Below, in pieces: positions 25,035 to 37,614 of a DNA stretch of 64,000 bases. Origin of the DNA: Diphasiastrum complanatum (Eukaryota; Streptophyta; Lycopodiopsida; Lycopodiales; Lycopodiaceae); assembly GCA_029204225.1 (NCBI GenBank), contig CM055108.1:11625782-11689781 (forward strand), given 5' to 3'. Every line of letters starts with the position of its first letter. The stretch's first letter is position 1. The position numbers were made by a program, and so were the translations under genes. The notes under the pieces are model-generated. The model made no database searches. It had not been told where the DNA came from and saw only the letters and a list, made by a program, of their open reading frames with translations.

Positions 25035-25885
25035 ATGAATCCACTGCACACATCTCCGACACGCATTCAATCACCACCCCTCCTACCACAATCACCTCCT
25101 ATCATCCCACAATTACCCCCCCCCCCCCGGCATTTGCTTACACTCCAAGATCTCCCTCCATTCCAGATTTTATTCCATTCAATCCCATGCCATATCCTAA
25201 CTATACACGTAGACTCTCTGACATTGGCCCTTGGGAGCAATTATCCCTCACGACGCAAAAAGCGGTTTGGTTGGTGAATGATATCTAATACAACCTGTTC
25301 GGCACCTTAGGCAAATAGTATACCATGAGGCAGTTTGATGATGGCCCCATGGCAGATCTTCAAAAAGAAAAGAAAAAGCTAGAGGCGGAATGCAAGCAAC
25401 AACAATAGCAGATTCAAGATCTCACTGCCTATTATCAACAACAACAACAAATTCTTAGCCATTTGCGGGACCAACTCCAGCTGAAGGTCTCTAACCTGCA
25501 AACTGCCATTGACAATCTTACAGCAGAACGGGACGAGGCCTTAGTAGATGTGCAACCAGCACGTTCCGCTATGAAGGAACAACTGGATTTGATAGATTTC
25601 AATAATTTCGCACCACCAGCTATTCTTGAGGGAACTCCGATTCCATTGGTGACATATCAAGTGTTGGCACAAAAGTTAAAAGCCACGACAGAGCAGCACT
25701 CCAAACTGCAACAAGCCTATACTGCATCCGTTGAGGCCCTCAACCAACATATTGCCACCCTGGAAGAAAGGTTAAAGGTAGTTGTTCAGTCACCGCCTTA
25801 TGTCCATGTAGAGCACGCCAAGTTTCACCAACCAGGGCCTTCCTATAATAGATCCAATGGTGGCGACGGAGCAGGATTTCAATAG
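25035..25885 (+). pseudogene. Proline-rich then coiled-coil ORF remnant
   Basis: A proline/threonine-rich N-terminal part (25020-25260) contains a run of about 14 C at 25117-25130, a likely frameshift. It is followed by a Gln-rich coiled coil, open from 25463 to 25885. There 'KVSNLQTAIDNLTAERDEAL' and 'LNQHIATLEERLKVVVQ' show heptad leucines. Stops at about 25287, 25318 and 25407 break the upstream part. It has the same general design as 1-810 and 61.2-62.3 kb. No catalytic motif is visible; I do not recognise the function. Confidence 0.45.
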
Positions 25886-26239
25886 CCTCCACCTTCTAAT
25901 AGCAGCCTACGATTGTTGCCCGCCTGCAACAACTCTAGAGAGCTATTGTACGGACGCCGCACACGCAGGCATAGGTGCATGTAATTTTTTTGTTTTTTGA
26001 ATTTGCAAAAAAATTTCAGCTTTCGAGTCTTAAAACCAAGGCCAAAAAATAGTATCAGTTTTTGAAATTTTAGAAATCGTAAAAAGTCAAAAAATCGACA
26101 AACTTTTACCATAGCTAGCAAAGGTGCTTGTTTTCTATCGAAACGACCTTGAATTGAGACGAACCAAAAAGCAAAGTTGTTCAGTACAATCCAACGAATT
26201 CAACTCAGCCTTCAAAAAACATCAGCCAAAAGCTTAAAC
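25886..26239. other. Intergenic stretch
   Basis: Tail of the coiled-coil remnant and low-complexity T/A-rich DNA. No gene or repeat is recognised. Confidence 0.5.
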
Positions 26240-27140
26240 CAACCAAAAATATAAGTAGTCAAGATCTACTTCACCCTTCGATCTTATTCATTCAGATGTA
26301 CATGCTTTTTCTCATGAAAGTAATTGAGGTTCTTTAATGTATGTGACTTTCATAGATGATTGTACTAGATTCACTTGCATAGAATTATTGTCTAAGAAAA
26401 GGCTTGTATACGAAGCTTTTGTGAAGTTTAAGTCTCTAGTGGAACAACAACTTAGTTCTTGCATTAAAGTTCTAAGATGTGAAAATGGAGGAGAATATAT
26501 CTGCAATAAGATGAGAGACTTTTGTGAGAGCAATGGCATTAAGAGAGCTTACTTGTTCCTACACCCGCCAACAAAATGGGATGGCCGAGAGGAAACATAG
26601 GAGCCTATGTGAATGTGCAAAGTCCTTGAGGCTTGATGCATCTCTACCCATCTCATTTTGGGGAAAAGCCATAACTTGTGCTAACTTTTTATGTAATAGG
26701 ATTCCTAGTAGTGCTATTGGTGGGATTTCACCATATCAAGCTTTGTTTGGGAATAAGCCCAATGTAAATGACTTTAAAGTATTTGATGTATATGCTATGT
26801 CCACATTCCTTTGGAAACTAGAAGGAAAGAAAATGCAACTTCCTTCAAAGGAATATTTGTAGGCTATAGTGAAAATAGAAAGGATATTTCATATTTGATC
26901 CTATTTCAAGTAAGTTAGCAAGGATGTCTTATTTGACAAATCTCAAATTTCTAAGATGTTTCTGAATGCATCTAATCCTCAATGTGTTGAAGATCTTGCA
27001 AAACCTGAGGAGGAGCTGCTTGAAAATGTTTTTTTGGAAGATCAAGCTCAAGAACCAAAGGGGCCGAGGAGATCCACAAGGGACAAGCTAAGCCTTCAAG
27101 AATCACATACCTGGAGAAAGGAAATACACACCATGGATTA
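26240..27140 (+). pseudogene. Copia I remnant: integrase
   Basis: The plus strand reads 'MYVTFIDDCTRFTCIELLSK', 'LRCENGGEYICNKMRDFCES', then (after a one-base shift near 26545) 'QNGMAERKHRSLCECAKSLR' and 'PISFWGKAITCANFLCN'. This is very close to Copia D (9880-10330). The second acidic position is 'CENGGEY' where family members have CDNGGEY. Later pieces to about 27110 ('AQEPKGPRRSTRDK') match the linker before RT. No LTR, gag or RT is present. Confidence 0.85.
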
Positions 27141-27452
27141 TTATTCCTTCTTTTCAAACTTTTTCCGATATTTTTTTTTTCGCATTTCTAGTGCAATTAC
27201 ATTTTTGTCATTTGGTGGATATACTCAACTTATGTAGTTGAGAGAGACATCTTCTATTTCTTAGTAACCAATGAGAAATAACCATTTCTAATGTTAAAGG
27301 CATAACCTATGGTTGATCTCCTATTTTTATGTGCCAAACTTCTCAATCAAAGCTAGACAAGAATGAGATAAAGGCATTCTTTATATCTATCTTGAAAAGA
27401 ACAAAAGATAACAAATAGACCATACATTTCTGACATTCAGATCCTCAACTAC
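27141..27452. other. Intergenic stretch
   Basis: T-rich, then mixed sequence. It contains only short frames and nothing I recognise. Confidence 0.5.
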
Positions 27453-28370
27453 ATGGAGACCCTTCCACTCAAGGCCTTTCCGCAGCAGTCATCCAAAGTG
27501 GAACCAGTTGCCAAAGTTACGGTTGAAAAACATGGTACCAAGCTATACCGAGTCAAACGACCAAACTATCCATGGGACCTCTGTGGGGAGGAAACAATTT
27601 TTCAAATCGATGATGAAATCCTCCATGATGTGCCACCACTTTCTGATCTGCACACCTCATGTCCACCGATAGGGGTACACATTTTCTTAACTCTATCATA
27701 ACAAATCTACTTTTCAAATTTTTTGAGGTACATCGCAAAAGTTCCCTGTATTATCCACGATGCAATGGACAGGTGAAATCCACAAACAAAATCTTATGTA
27801 GTGTTCTCACCAAAACTGTCGAGTCCAACCGATCTGATTGGAAACTAAAGCTCCATGCCGCTCTATAGGCCTACCGCACTATGCCGCTCTATGGGCCTAC
27901 CGCACTACCCCGAAGCGAGCCACAGGCTTAACCCCTTTCTAGCTAATATATGGCCAAGAAGACGTTATGCCTGTAGAATTCCATATTCCATCCCTTCGAG
28001 TAGCCTATAATCTTGAGCTAGATAATCGATAGATCCTAGCAAACAGATTATTTCATCTGGAACAACTGTGTGAAACATGTCGGATCAGCATCCATGCTCA
28101 ACAAGTCCGCAAACATCGACAAAAAACATGGCATGATCGATCATTAAAACTCAAAGAGTTTCAGGTTGGAGATAAGGTCCTGCTATACCAAGCCAAGGCC
28201 TTTAAAGGAAAACTCAATTTTTTTGGCCAAGGACCTTATGTCATTCAAAAGATATTTGTCTTTGGAAATGTACAACTCCAAACCCTACAAGGCGATCTTT
28301 TGGACACTGTAGTCAATGGGAGTAGACTTAGAAAGTACAATGAGTCTTGTTTTTATCTTGATATATATTA
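27453..28370 (+). pseudogene. Gypsy integrase remnant (C-terminal half)
   Basis: 'MSTDRGTHFLNSIITNLLFK', 'RKSSLYYPRCNGQVKSTNKI' and 'VESNRSDWKLKLHAAL' (27659-27868) correspond to the second half of a Gypsy integrase core; the E of the catalytic triad (normally GQVE) is K here. Downstream, across stops, are an 'AYRT'-like piece and a terminal 'VVNGSRLRKYNE' near 28310-28345, a typical end of Tat/Athila-type integrases without chromodomain. The upstream 27453-27658 frame is not recognised. It is a fragment of a G1-related element. Confidence 0.7.
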
Positions 28371-28790
28371 GTTGTTTTATTTTGTAAATTTTGTTCTTTA
28401 ATTATGTTTAGTACCTGCTTGCCATTTCAACAATTTTTTTAGTATGTTTTCTTGTTTCAGAACATCTGGATATCATCATATCAGGCATACAATCAATCTT
28501 TTTCTCAACAACCACAAGAATCATTCCTTTTCCAAAATTTTGTCTCACAACCACATCAGATAGAATTCGCTCACCCCCTTTTTTAGTATGCACGATTCAT
28601 TTATCACCTCCGCGAATTCTATCTCAGAGACAAACTTTTTTAGAAATAACAAAAAATTAATTTTTTACATCAGATCCTCACTGACAGAATTTGTAGACAA
28701 TTCGCTGAGCCTTAAAATCACCTCCACGATTTCTTTGTCATATCCGCGAATTTTGATCAGACCCATTTTTAAACTATCAGCCATTTTCAT
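28371..28790. other. Spacer before the G1 LTR
   Basis: T-rich sequence with no gene. 'cctccgcgaattctatctcag' and two similar 'ccgcgaatt' copies occur at about 28608-28755. There is no polypurine tract before 28791, so the next LTR is not the 3' LTR of the preceding fragment. Confidence 0.45.
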
Positions 28791-29605
28791 TGTTGGGGGT
28801 ATTTCTGACGAACTGTAAAAAAATAAAATCAACCAATAAAATGTGTTGCGAGGGCATGGCATCCTGCGCATATAAGCCCTTGGCCCAATGAGCATGCAAG
28901 CTTAAGTTGTAAATAAAATAATAGGCTTGGGACCTTTGTAAGTAAAATAAAACTTGAGGCCCAAAGTCAATTTTAAACTTAGAGACTACTTTTTTAGTTG
29001 GGTCCAATTTGGGACTCACATGAATCTTGTGAATTTCAATGTGCTTTTGTTGGACCCTTGGATCAAGTTGGGTCCAAGATGAATGGATAGGATCAATGTA
29101 AATATTAGCCAATAGGACTTTGGGGCAAGGGCATTTCCCATTTTATAAAAAGGCACCATTTGTACTCTATTTCTATGCTTAATGAGAAGGAGGAAACTCT
29201 ACCAATTTGGAGAGCCAAGCATTCTCATTTGCTAAGCACTCATGCAATTGCTTTTTGTTGTGTGTTTCTAATTGTTTCCATTTCTATGTTCTTGTTTTAA
29301 TAGTTATGGTTTCTCCATTAGCATGCATCTTGAGCTTTTGAGCTAACCTCCCCCTCAACTCTATCTCTCTCTTTCTCTCTTTTCCTTCTTTCTCTTCTAT
29401 TCTACCCTTCCCTTTCACCAACAATCATGATGAAGTTAGTTTAGGGAAGTAGAGTTAGTGTGAGTAGTGTTAGTGGAGGTAGAGTTAGATCAAAAGTAGG
29501 GAACTAACTAAAAGTAGCATCCATGCATAGTTAGGTGCCTATCCAATGAACTAACCCTTGTTGACAGGCGGGAGGGCTATACAACGCAAGATCTTCGACC
29601 CTACA
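28791..29605 (+). mobile_element. 5' LTR of Gypsy/Tat-like element G1
   Basis: It begins TGTTGGGGGTATTTC, one mismatch from the start of LTR A (TGTTGTGGGTATTTC), and ends ...GACCCTACA before a primer site. The shared block 'ggcatcctgcgcatataag' is at 28858-28876, and 'actcacatgaatcttgtgaa' lies near 29014. It has no long CT microsatellite, only a CT-rich stretch at about 29357-29410. No matching 3' LTR was found downstream of 49.3 kb. Confidence 0.82.
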
Positions 29606-29606
29606 G

Positions 29607-29624
29607 TGGTGCCGATGCCGGGGA
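29607..29624 (+). promoter_or_regulatory. Primer-binding site of G1 (tRNA-Asp-like)
   Basis: TGGTGCCGATGCCGGGGA lies one base after the LTR end. It fits the tRNA-Asp site used by plant Tat/Athila Gypsy elements, with a few transitions. Confidence 0.8.
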
Positions 29625-30880
29625 TAAGTTTCCACTAACTAGTGTAGTTGCATTTTAGGTATTTCTTGCTTTTTAGAGTAGTTTTTGGGAGTTTAGAGTT
29701 AGTTTTCTGTAATTTTTTGTGTTTGGATTGTTCACAACTAGCGGAGGAGGTGTGAGAGGGTAGAGGAGGTCCTGAACAGCCTCTAAGGGCTAGAAATTCA
29801 AACCAACTAGCCAAAAAAGTCCAAAAAAACACACCAATTTGTATTTTGGAGGGAAGAAGAGCCTAAAATCTCATCAGATTTTAATATCTCCAAAACCAAT
29901 GAGAGTTAACCCTTGCATGACTGGAAACAGCCCTAGGGTACTGTCCCAAACCTGCATAGAAGCTTGCGAGAGTTAGTTCCTAGCAGATTGCAAAAATCAG
30001 AGAAAAAGCATAAAAAATTCAAAAAACCTTTGAAAAAATTCAAAAAAAGGCAAATCTTTACCAGAACTCTCGTAGAGCCCTCTAAAGTTGCATCTCAGTG
30101 AGACCAGGACACAGAGAGGCTTGTGAGAGTTAGTTTGATGTTTAAGTGCATGTGCAAGAGTTTCGAGTGAGAAAAAGATGGGAAAGTACCAGAGAACCCT
30201 TGCAGACACCAAAATTTTTAGTTCCAGTGGGCAAGAACTCTCGCAGAGGATTTTGGAGTTCCATCTCAGTGAGACCAGGACACTAAAGAGTCTGCGAGAG
30301 TTCGTTTGATTCTAGTGAGCTGAAAAAGAGGTTTAAGTGTTAAAAAATCACTAAAAATTAAAAACCCGGCAGATCCTTTCAGTAAGAACTCTTGCAGACC
30401 CTCTCAATCAATTCAAAATGTCAATTTTCATCAGTGATCAAGCCTGCGAGAGTTAATATAGAGATTTGGTGAAGTTCAAGCCAAAATAGTGGTTCTGAAC
30501 CCTCGCATACAATGAAATTTTCACTTAGTGCGAGAGTCTTGTAGAGATTTCCATAGGAAGATCTAACCCAGATTCAGCTACTGTGATCCTTGCAAGAGCT
30601 ACTTCCTAAGGATATGAGAGATATCAAGTTTTTTATCTACAAAAATGGCTAAAAACATCTCGCACAAGAGAACCCTCGCAGACTAGATCAGTGCAAAAAT
30701 CTGCATCAGTGCAAGGAATAAAAAGCTATAAAAAAAAAACCACCATAAAAGGCCTAGAATTCACTTTCGACCGATCAGATTGATTAGATCCTTAAGATCC
30801 AGACTGCATCCCACTATACAAACAAGATCCAACTACTTTGGAACCCACCATCGAATGAATCTGAGATCTGGACGATTGGT
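29625..30880 (+). other. Leader of G1 with ctcgcag/ctgcgag motifs
   Basis: No gene. At least ten copies of 'ctcgcag', 'ctgcgag' or one-base variants such as 'cttgcag' occur between 29890 and 30700. This is the same motif as in the leaders of A and A' and in the 3' region at 49.7-50.13 kb. Confidence 0.7.
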
Positions 30881-30889
30881 AGCAAGAAG

Positions 30890-32191
30890 GATAACAAATT
30901 AAGCACCACACCTTCCCAGATTAGCAGCCGAACAACAAGAGATAGAAGCGGAACCAGTGCCAATGGAACCAATGGGCCAACCCGTACCTGTCGATGCCTT
31001 GCCAGTAGTCCGAAGAGCACCATGGATGAAAATACCAAAATACTACAGATCATCAGATCCCATCCGATTCCTCTAGATCTACGAGCAAGCTTGTGAAATC
31101 TACGGCGAACGGACACTTGTGGAAAAGCTGATGTTGTTTCTCATGTCCTTATTGGCAGTGGCTTAGGATTGGTTTTTCAACCTGTTAGAGGAAGAAAAAT
31201 CTATCTGGAAAGCGGTTAAAGCGGTTGTCATTACGTGCTTTAAACCAAGGAAGTTCCTGGAAGACCCATTTCTCTTACTGAGCAAAGTCAAGATGGGAAA
31301 ACGAGAAAGGGTCAGGGGCTATATTGAATGGGTCAAATATCTACGATCCGAGTGCAATGCAGACCTAACTCCCGATCATGTGGTGATCATGTGGTTCCTA
31401 GCCAAACTACCACAAAGCATCAAAATAGAACTGAAACGACGGGAGCAATATGCTACTCTGCAAGAAGCTATGGAAGATGCCATCAGGAAAGAGGATGAGG
31501 GATCTGACGACGAATATCCGTCCACCCATGCTCCTACTCCCACGATCACATCATCATCATCAAATGCATCCGCTCTATCCACATAACTGTTGTTGGATCA
31601 AATGACAAAATCACACAAACAAGAGATGGAGAAACTTACGACGCAGTTCGATCAAAAACTGAAGGCCTTACAAGGAGTTGTAACAGCAACGCCACATCAA
31701 CCGAAACCAAACCAGCTACGTCAATATCCACGACGAGAGAATGTATGGTGTTTAGTGTGCACACAAAACCATACAACGAACGATTGTCCAATCCTAAAGC
31801 AAAATTTGAGACTAATACATAGATTTTGCCATCTGTGCAATGCAACATCGCACGATACAGCATTTTGCCCGTTTAACCCCCGGATTGTTCAACAGAAGAA
31901 AAGTCTTTATCAGACTTCTTATTCTTATCATCAAGGGGCACCAAATGCAGCACCGAGGTAAGCCGCACCTAATCAACAACAATATATGGCTTTTCATGCA
32001 CCATCAGGGCCGACCAATTAACAGTGGCCCATGTAAATCTGATAGCAACGGAACCAGAGATGCAAGTACCACCTCAACCTGAGCAACAACAATGGTATGG
32101 ACCGGACAAACCATTTATGGATCCTGCCATAAATGAATATTTTGCAGCCTATGTATCTCAAACTCAGCGTCAAGGTGCTAGGAACTACAAC
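30890..32191 (+). pseudogene. Gag of G1, N-terminal part
   Basis: A Gypsy gag in several pieces. A capsid-like region spans about 30990-31586 ('RVRGYIEWVKYLRSECNADL', 'MWFLAKLPQSIKIELKRREQ') with TAG stops near 31074 and 31165. A lysine/glutamine helix (31590 on) leads into two Cys-rich knuckles, 'CLVCTQNHTTNDC' and 'CHLCNATSHDTAFC', then a Gln/Pro-rich segment. The frame runs to '...QGARNYN' at 32191, where element B is inserted (duplication ACAAC 32187-32191). It resumes at 45016. The protein would form the RNA-packaging particle; this copy is dead. Confidence 0.78.
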
Positions 32192-32943
<752 letters not shown>

Positions 32944-33128
32944 ACATTCTCCCACGACCAAATAGGTACCAGTCCCATGGCACTGCCTATGATAGATCTT
33001 TGGGATGGTAGCGTTTTGCTGTTGATGAGTCCATGGCATTGTCACAATTGTAGAGAGCATAGATATATATTTTTGTTTTGCCTCAGAAAAAGCGTAGATA
33101 AGTGTTCACTTATGTAAAACCTGATGCT

Positions 33129-33428
33129 TTATTGATGGATGGTGTCGCAAGAACCCGGACTTGCCCGATTTTCAATAAAATTCTGGTGGCCATTCTTGAT
33201 AACCTTGTTCCTCGACAATTGGATAGCTGTCGTCATTGAAAACCAGGTCCCAAATAACACTTGTTGGCATGGATCCTCATAGAATGGTGCAATTGTTATC
33301 GGTGGTATTGTCGAAAGTTCGTTCAATTGGTACGACAGATAGGATAGGGTTGATTGACTGCTTAATCGATCCACGTGTTCATGATATGCCTGAACTTGAA
33401 GACTTTCTTCGGCAGTCAAGAGTACCAC
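33129..33428 (-). pseudogene. Gag of element B, conserved C-terminal domain
   Basis: The minus-strand frame reads 'LLTAEESLQVQAYHEHVDRL', 'STLSYLSYQLNELSTIPPIT' and 'PFYEDPCQQVLFGTW'. This aligns with the gag tail of element A ('LTAEESHQADAYFEYLDRQ') and with 59020-59215. Upstream the frame is lost where Copia E is inserted, and the zinc-knuckle region expected between this and 36970 is deleted. Role unknown; it sits at the gag C-terminus just before the 3' LTR. Confidence 0.75.
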
Positions 33429-33877
33429 TTGAGTACAAGGTGAAGGATATTTTTTCTCAAGATGCTACAAAAAGAAGACCAATCCTTCCAAGAAGAACCA
33501 AATCAAGGGGGCCGAGGAGAACGATGGAGCTTCAAGTTTGAAATGCAAATACAAGAACAAGTCCAAGGAAAGGTGTTTCCTTTATGGAAAGGTGAATGAG
33601 ACTTGGAGTCTCAAAAGGACTTGCAAGATTTGTCTTCAAGAGTCCATTACAACACATGTCAAATCTTTTGAAATTTTTCATTTGGAAGTGCATTGTTTGG
33701 TTCAAGATGCAAAGATAGATGTCACTTTCATGAAAGTAACTTGGATTCATTTTATGTCCTTGGAAAGTATTTGCTTGGAACTTTAGATAAGTTCAAACTT
33801 ATTGTTATGATCCAAGAGAAATCAATCAAGAATAAGGAGCAGCAATCACAAATGAAAATAGTGTCATTTATGCTATC

Positions 33878-34747
33878 ATGTCAACTTATGAGGAACCATT
33901 TTGCTTTGAAGAGATTTTTGTATCTCAAAGGTGGATTAAGGCAATACTAGTTGAGTGTGATGCCTCAAAAGATAGAAAAATATGTTTTCCTTGTAATTTC
34001 ACATTAGTTTTTAAGTCAAGAAAATGGAAATATCTTCATAATGTAGGATCTTTTGGTTTCAATAAGATCATGAATGATGTGTTCATTCATAAAGATGAAA
34101 ATTGTAAGTTTTCAATCTTAAAGGCAAGTTGTAAACTTCTTATGAGAATAAGTGAAGCATCCAAAGTGGACACTTATATCCATAAGCAAGTAGTTAGCAT
34201 TATTGAGATGGAAATACCTTTTGATCTCAATATTGGAAAAATCATGCCAAGTTGTGGTGATTTTTGGACTTATGGTTCTAGCATAAGTAATCTTGATAAT
34301 CATAGGAAGTGCATATTGAATGGTCATACTTGTTGTGATCATTATGAGACATGGAGGTCTCGGATTTCCATAAAAAAGGAGCACCATGAAGAGGATCTTA
34401 AGGAGTCATCTCAAGGTTTAAATGTGCCAAGGATTGAGGAGGAGAATCAAGGTTCAAGTGTGCCAAGAATTGAGGAGGAGAGACCTTCTCAAATTGTGAT
34501 TCCAAAAAGAAACTCAAGAAATATGGTTGAGTCCATGTGGCTCACATTTCAAGGGAAAGAGAAGCATATCTCATGTGGTATACATCACATACTTACTTCT
34601 CTTATGTCATTTGATAAATCAGTTTGCTTTAGTGAGACCATTGCATCTCAAAATTGGAATAAAGCCATACTAGTTGAGTATGAAGTCTCTCTTGAGAACA
34701 TAGATGATGTTCTTAAAAGGTTGAAATTGATTTTAAATCAATTATAA
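33878..34747 (+). pseudogene. Copia E chimeric frame in place of pol
   Basis: A 289-codon open frame. It starts 'EEPFCFEEIFVSQRWIKAIL', which resembles the Copia segment just before RT ('EPSSFEEACKSKVWRDAMQV' in D). A second degenerate copy of this segment recurs near the end ('SVCFSETIASQNWNKAILVE'). Between them is sequence without RT motifs, partly related to the filler of Copia C ('ISEASKVDT'), and two copies of 'VPRIEEE'. No known enzyme is encoded. I read it as rearranged, duplicated remnants that stayed open by chance or weak constraint. Confidence 0.5.
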
Positions 34748-34912
34748 AACAAATGGTTATTTCATCAAATGTATGCTCTTAAGTCATGTAAGAGCAAAGC
34801 AAAAGTGATTTGTCACTCATAGTTTGAAAATTTGTATTGAGACAAATTGTAAACTCTTTATGAGAGTAAGTGAATCATCTTCTAAAGACACTTATCTCCA
34901 TAATGAAGTATT

Positions 34913-35775
34913 TGATAAATTTTACAGTTTTTAGGACAATAATGATTGTACTTTACAATCATAGAGAGTTATTGGTTGCTTAATCAATGAATCTATCAAG
35001 TTCTACACATTAGATCTTGATCTAGATTCACTACACTTGGATTTAAGCAAGAGCAATGGATCAACACATCATTTTTTAGTGAGAGCGGCTTCACACGTGT
35101 GGAGTACTGTCCACTGTACGGACTGCACCTGAAACAACAAGTACAATGATACTAGATAGCAATCATGCATAAAAATCACAAGACAAATGACTAGAAATCT
35201 CACAAAAGTGTAGAGTGCAAAAGTCTCATCAATTTTCTTAGCAAAATGATGATCCTTTTATGGATCAAGTACATCCATGAGTCTGGTACAGTCCAGCAGG
35301 CCTTCACACGTGTGAAGAGTGCCACATCACTCATATCTATCCATTTGATCCATCCTTGATCCTTATCCAATAGTTGACCTTCTAGAATATGACTAAAATC
35401 CAAAAACCTAGTCTCCTAGAATATAGGAATATTCCCTACAAAATAGGATCTAAGGAAAAATGGTCAACTCTTATCTTCTAGTACTCTATACACACATGTG
35501 AACATCCACTTGCCATGTGGGAGCATTTACTCATGCACATGCAAGGAAAAGCTAATTTGTAGGTGACTAGTCAACTTGACTAAAAACTAGTCATTTCATG
35601 TTCACACTAACTAGAATGATACAAAATCAATTTGGATATATACAAACATGAAAAGTACATCCTTTCACACATGGGAACATGCTCCACACGTGTGAAATCA
35701 TATCATCAACATATTCTAATGTTTGATCAATATTTACATGAACCAATGTCAAGTGAGAAGTGACAATTTTCAACA
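34913..35775 (-). mobile_element. Solo LTR of Copia family D
   Basis: Minus-sense TGTTGAAAATTGTCAC...AAAATTTATCA, 863 bp, very close to 12300-13159. It is flanked by GTATT at 34908-34912 and 35776-35780. A single LTR with matching 5-bp duplications is the signature of LTR-LTR recombination that removed the rest of the element. Confidence 0.95.
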
Positions 35776-35805
35776 GTATTTAGCCTCATTGGATCTGAGA
35801 TTAGC

Positions 35806-36156
35806 ATGGTAAACAAGCATGAAGATATCATGCAAACACTTTGTTATTATAGCATGCATAGTCTTGCCAATATGGATGAGTCTAATTCTCTAGATCGTGG
35901 TAACATGATGTTAGATCTTTGTGATCCTAATAAATCAAGAAGAAATCTTTATTTTCTCATGAAGGAGCATGCACATGAAGAAGGAGCAAGCCTCAAGGTC
36001 AAGCATCTACATGAAAATTGCAAGGAATCAATTTTGGAGGTGCTAGGTGCAAAGCTCTCAAGCTCATCAAAGATGTCAACATCAAAGAAACACTATCATG
36101 GATATGGTGATTTCAGATCAACATCAAGCTCATTGGCTGATCTTCACACTTTTTGA
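35806..36156 (+). pseudogene. Copia E frame before the 3' LTR, function unknown
   Basis: A 116-codon frame ('SRRNLYFLMKEHAHEEGASL', 'STSKKHYHGYGDFRST'). It lies where RNase H would be but has none of its motifs. It continues the degenerate sequence interrupted by the solo LTR. Probably filler rather than a functional gene. Confidence 0.35.
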
Positions 36157-36236
36157 ACCAACAAAGACCAATTCAGCCCATGGAGTCAAGTTCAAGATCA
36201 TCATGTTTTCCATCAAGCTAGATCTACCAAGCTAGA

Positions 36237-36967
36237 TTTTTGAGGAGTGTGAAAAATGCAAAAATAAGCCTGTTCCCACATGTTAAAATAGTGTACTTGT
36301 CATGTACCATAATCATATAGGTTGTACATATGATTTAATTCAAGTTCTAGTGGCTAAAAAGGCCAAAAACTAGTTTTCTAGACATATGACACATGGCATC
36401 AATCTATTGATTGCATGAGCCACATCCTTTGGTTAGGTGTCATATCACATGTGTAGAGGACAGCTCACATGTGTGGAAAAAGCTGAAGTAGGCGAATTTT
36501 GACTTCTAGAACATTTCCAAGTAGATCTCCATATGGAAGGAAAATGGACTAAAAGTGCTCAAAATAGAAGGTTTTGTCCAAGTGTCAGTTTTGCATGATG
36601 AATCATCATATGACAAAGCACCTTCACACATGTGGGATCAGAGGAAAGATCAGTACCACGAGCTCTCACTTATTGTATATATAGAGCCATATTTGGCCAT
36701 AATCATGGTGAGACACCAATCTTGGTTTTGGAAGCAATTTTGAGTGATTCTCTCCATTTGTCTATATTTGTTTTGATTGTTTTGAGGTTCTATCAATGTG
36801 TACTTGATTTTCAGGTTGGAGTCCGTACTTAGAAAATGTTTTACATGTGTGAAACCAGAAAGTACACCTACCTTCAATTAATGATTGTTCTTGTTAGGAT
36901 TTTGTGTCTAGAATTGATCTAGATTGATCTTAATCTCAAGTAGATTGATAGATCAAGTAATCTGACA
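36237..36967 (+). mobile_element. Polypurine tract and 3' LTR of Copia E
   Basis: 'ttttgaggag' (36238-36247) precedes TGTGAAAAATGC at 36248. Inside are several CACATGTGTG-type palindromes (near 36450 and 36468). The end is placed at '...aatctgaca' (36967) by the CA rule; it could be a few bases further, and no duplication can be tested. Confidence 0.65.
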
Positions 36968-36969
36968 AC

Positions 36970-37562
36970 CAATCCCTCTTGAGGATCAGATTAGGATCCA
37001 CTCTTGGTCCTTTTTGTACTTTTTGCACAAACATTACATTACAAGCAGCGACACATGCCTTTGGATCACGTTCCACATCTTGGTCTTGAGCCGTTAAATC
37101 ATTTTGGTCATCATCCTTTCTTGGTGAAGCTTGTTCTTCTATTGTCTCTCCGTTATTTTGCATTAGCGTTGTCAAAATTATTGAACCTCTTATTGATGGT
37201 AATCCAGATATTTCTTCCAACTCAGATTCTGAGTCAGTATCTCGAAAGGCCCACAATGTCGATTCAATCTTCATGGCATCAACAAGAACTTGTTTCAATG
37301 TAGTGTAAGAGGTGAAGTTCTTCATTTGATAGTGAATGTCGCTCCTTAGACCTTGGATAAAGTTCTTGATAATCAGCGATGTTGGGATTGGTGGATGACA
37401 GTCCTTTGCTATGTGATAGATCCGATGCAGATATGCACAAACTATCTCCTGACGTTGCATGCTAATGCTTGATAGCTGAGTAGTCGACATGTTGTTTGTG
37501 GATGGATGGATAAATGAATTTCTATGTAAAGATTCCTCTTCAAGAGATGACTGATGATGCAC
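36970..37562 (-). pseudogene. Gag of element B, N-terminal capsid part
   Basis: The minus-strand frame 'RQEIVCAYLHRIYHIAKDCH', 'FIQGLRSDIHYQMKNFTSYT' and 'LVDAMKIESTLW' is a Gypsy-type capsid related to that of element A (6116-6566). An acidic linker follows, then 'ACVAACNVMF...RDWLSDYLI', where Copia E begins. The start is likely the ATG near 37562 or the one at 37490. Pol is absent. Confidence 0.72.
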
Positions 37563-37614
37563 AATGTTTCAAATAGTAATTTTGTTTGGTTTTGCTTCTC
37601 TGTTTTTTTTTTAA

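Larger units (their letters stand above)
33437..36967 (+). mobile_element. Copia E: decayed, RT-less Copia derivative, plus strand
   Basis: It begins in a degenerate gag zinc-knuckle region ('ERCFLYGKVNE', about 33560-33600). It carries an odd open frame (33878-34747), a solo LTR insertion (34913-35775) and another odd frame (35806-36156), and ends with a polypurine tract and 3' LTR from 36248. No 5' LTR or primer site is seen, so the left end is truncated where it meets element B gag. Confidence 0.6.
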
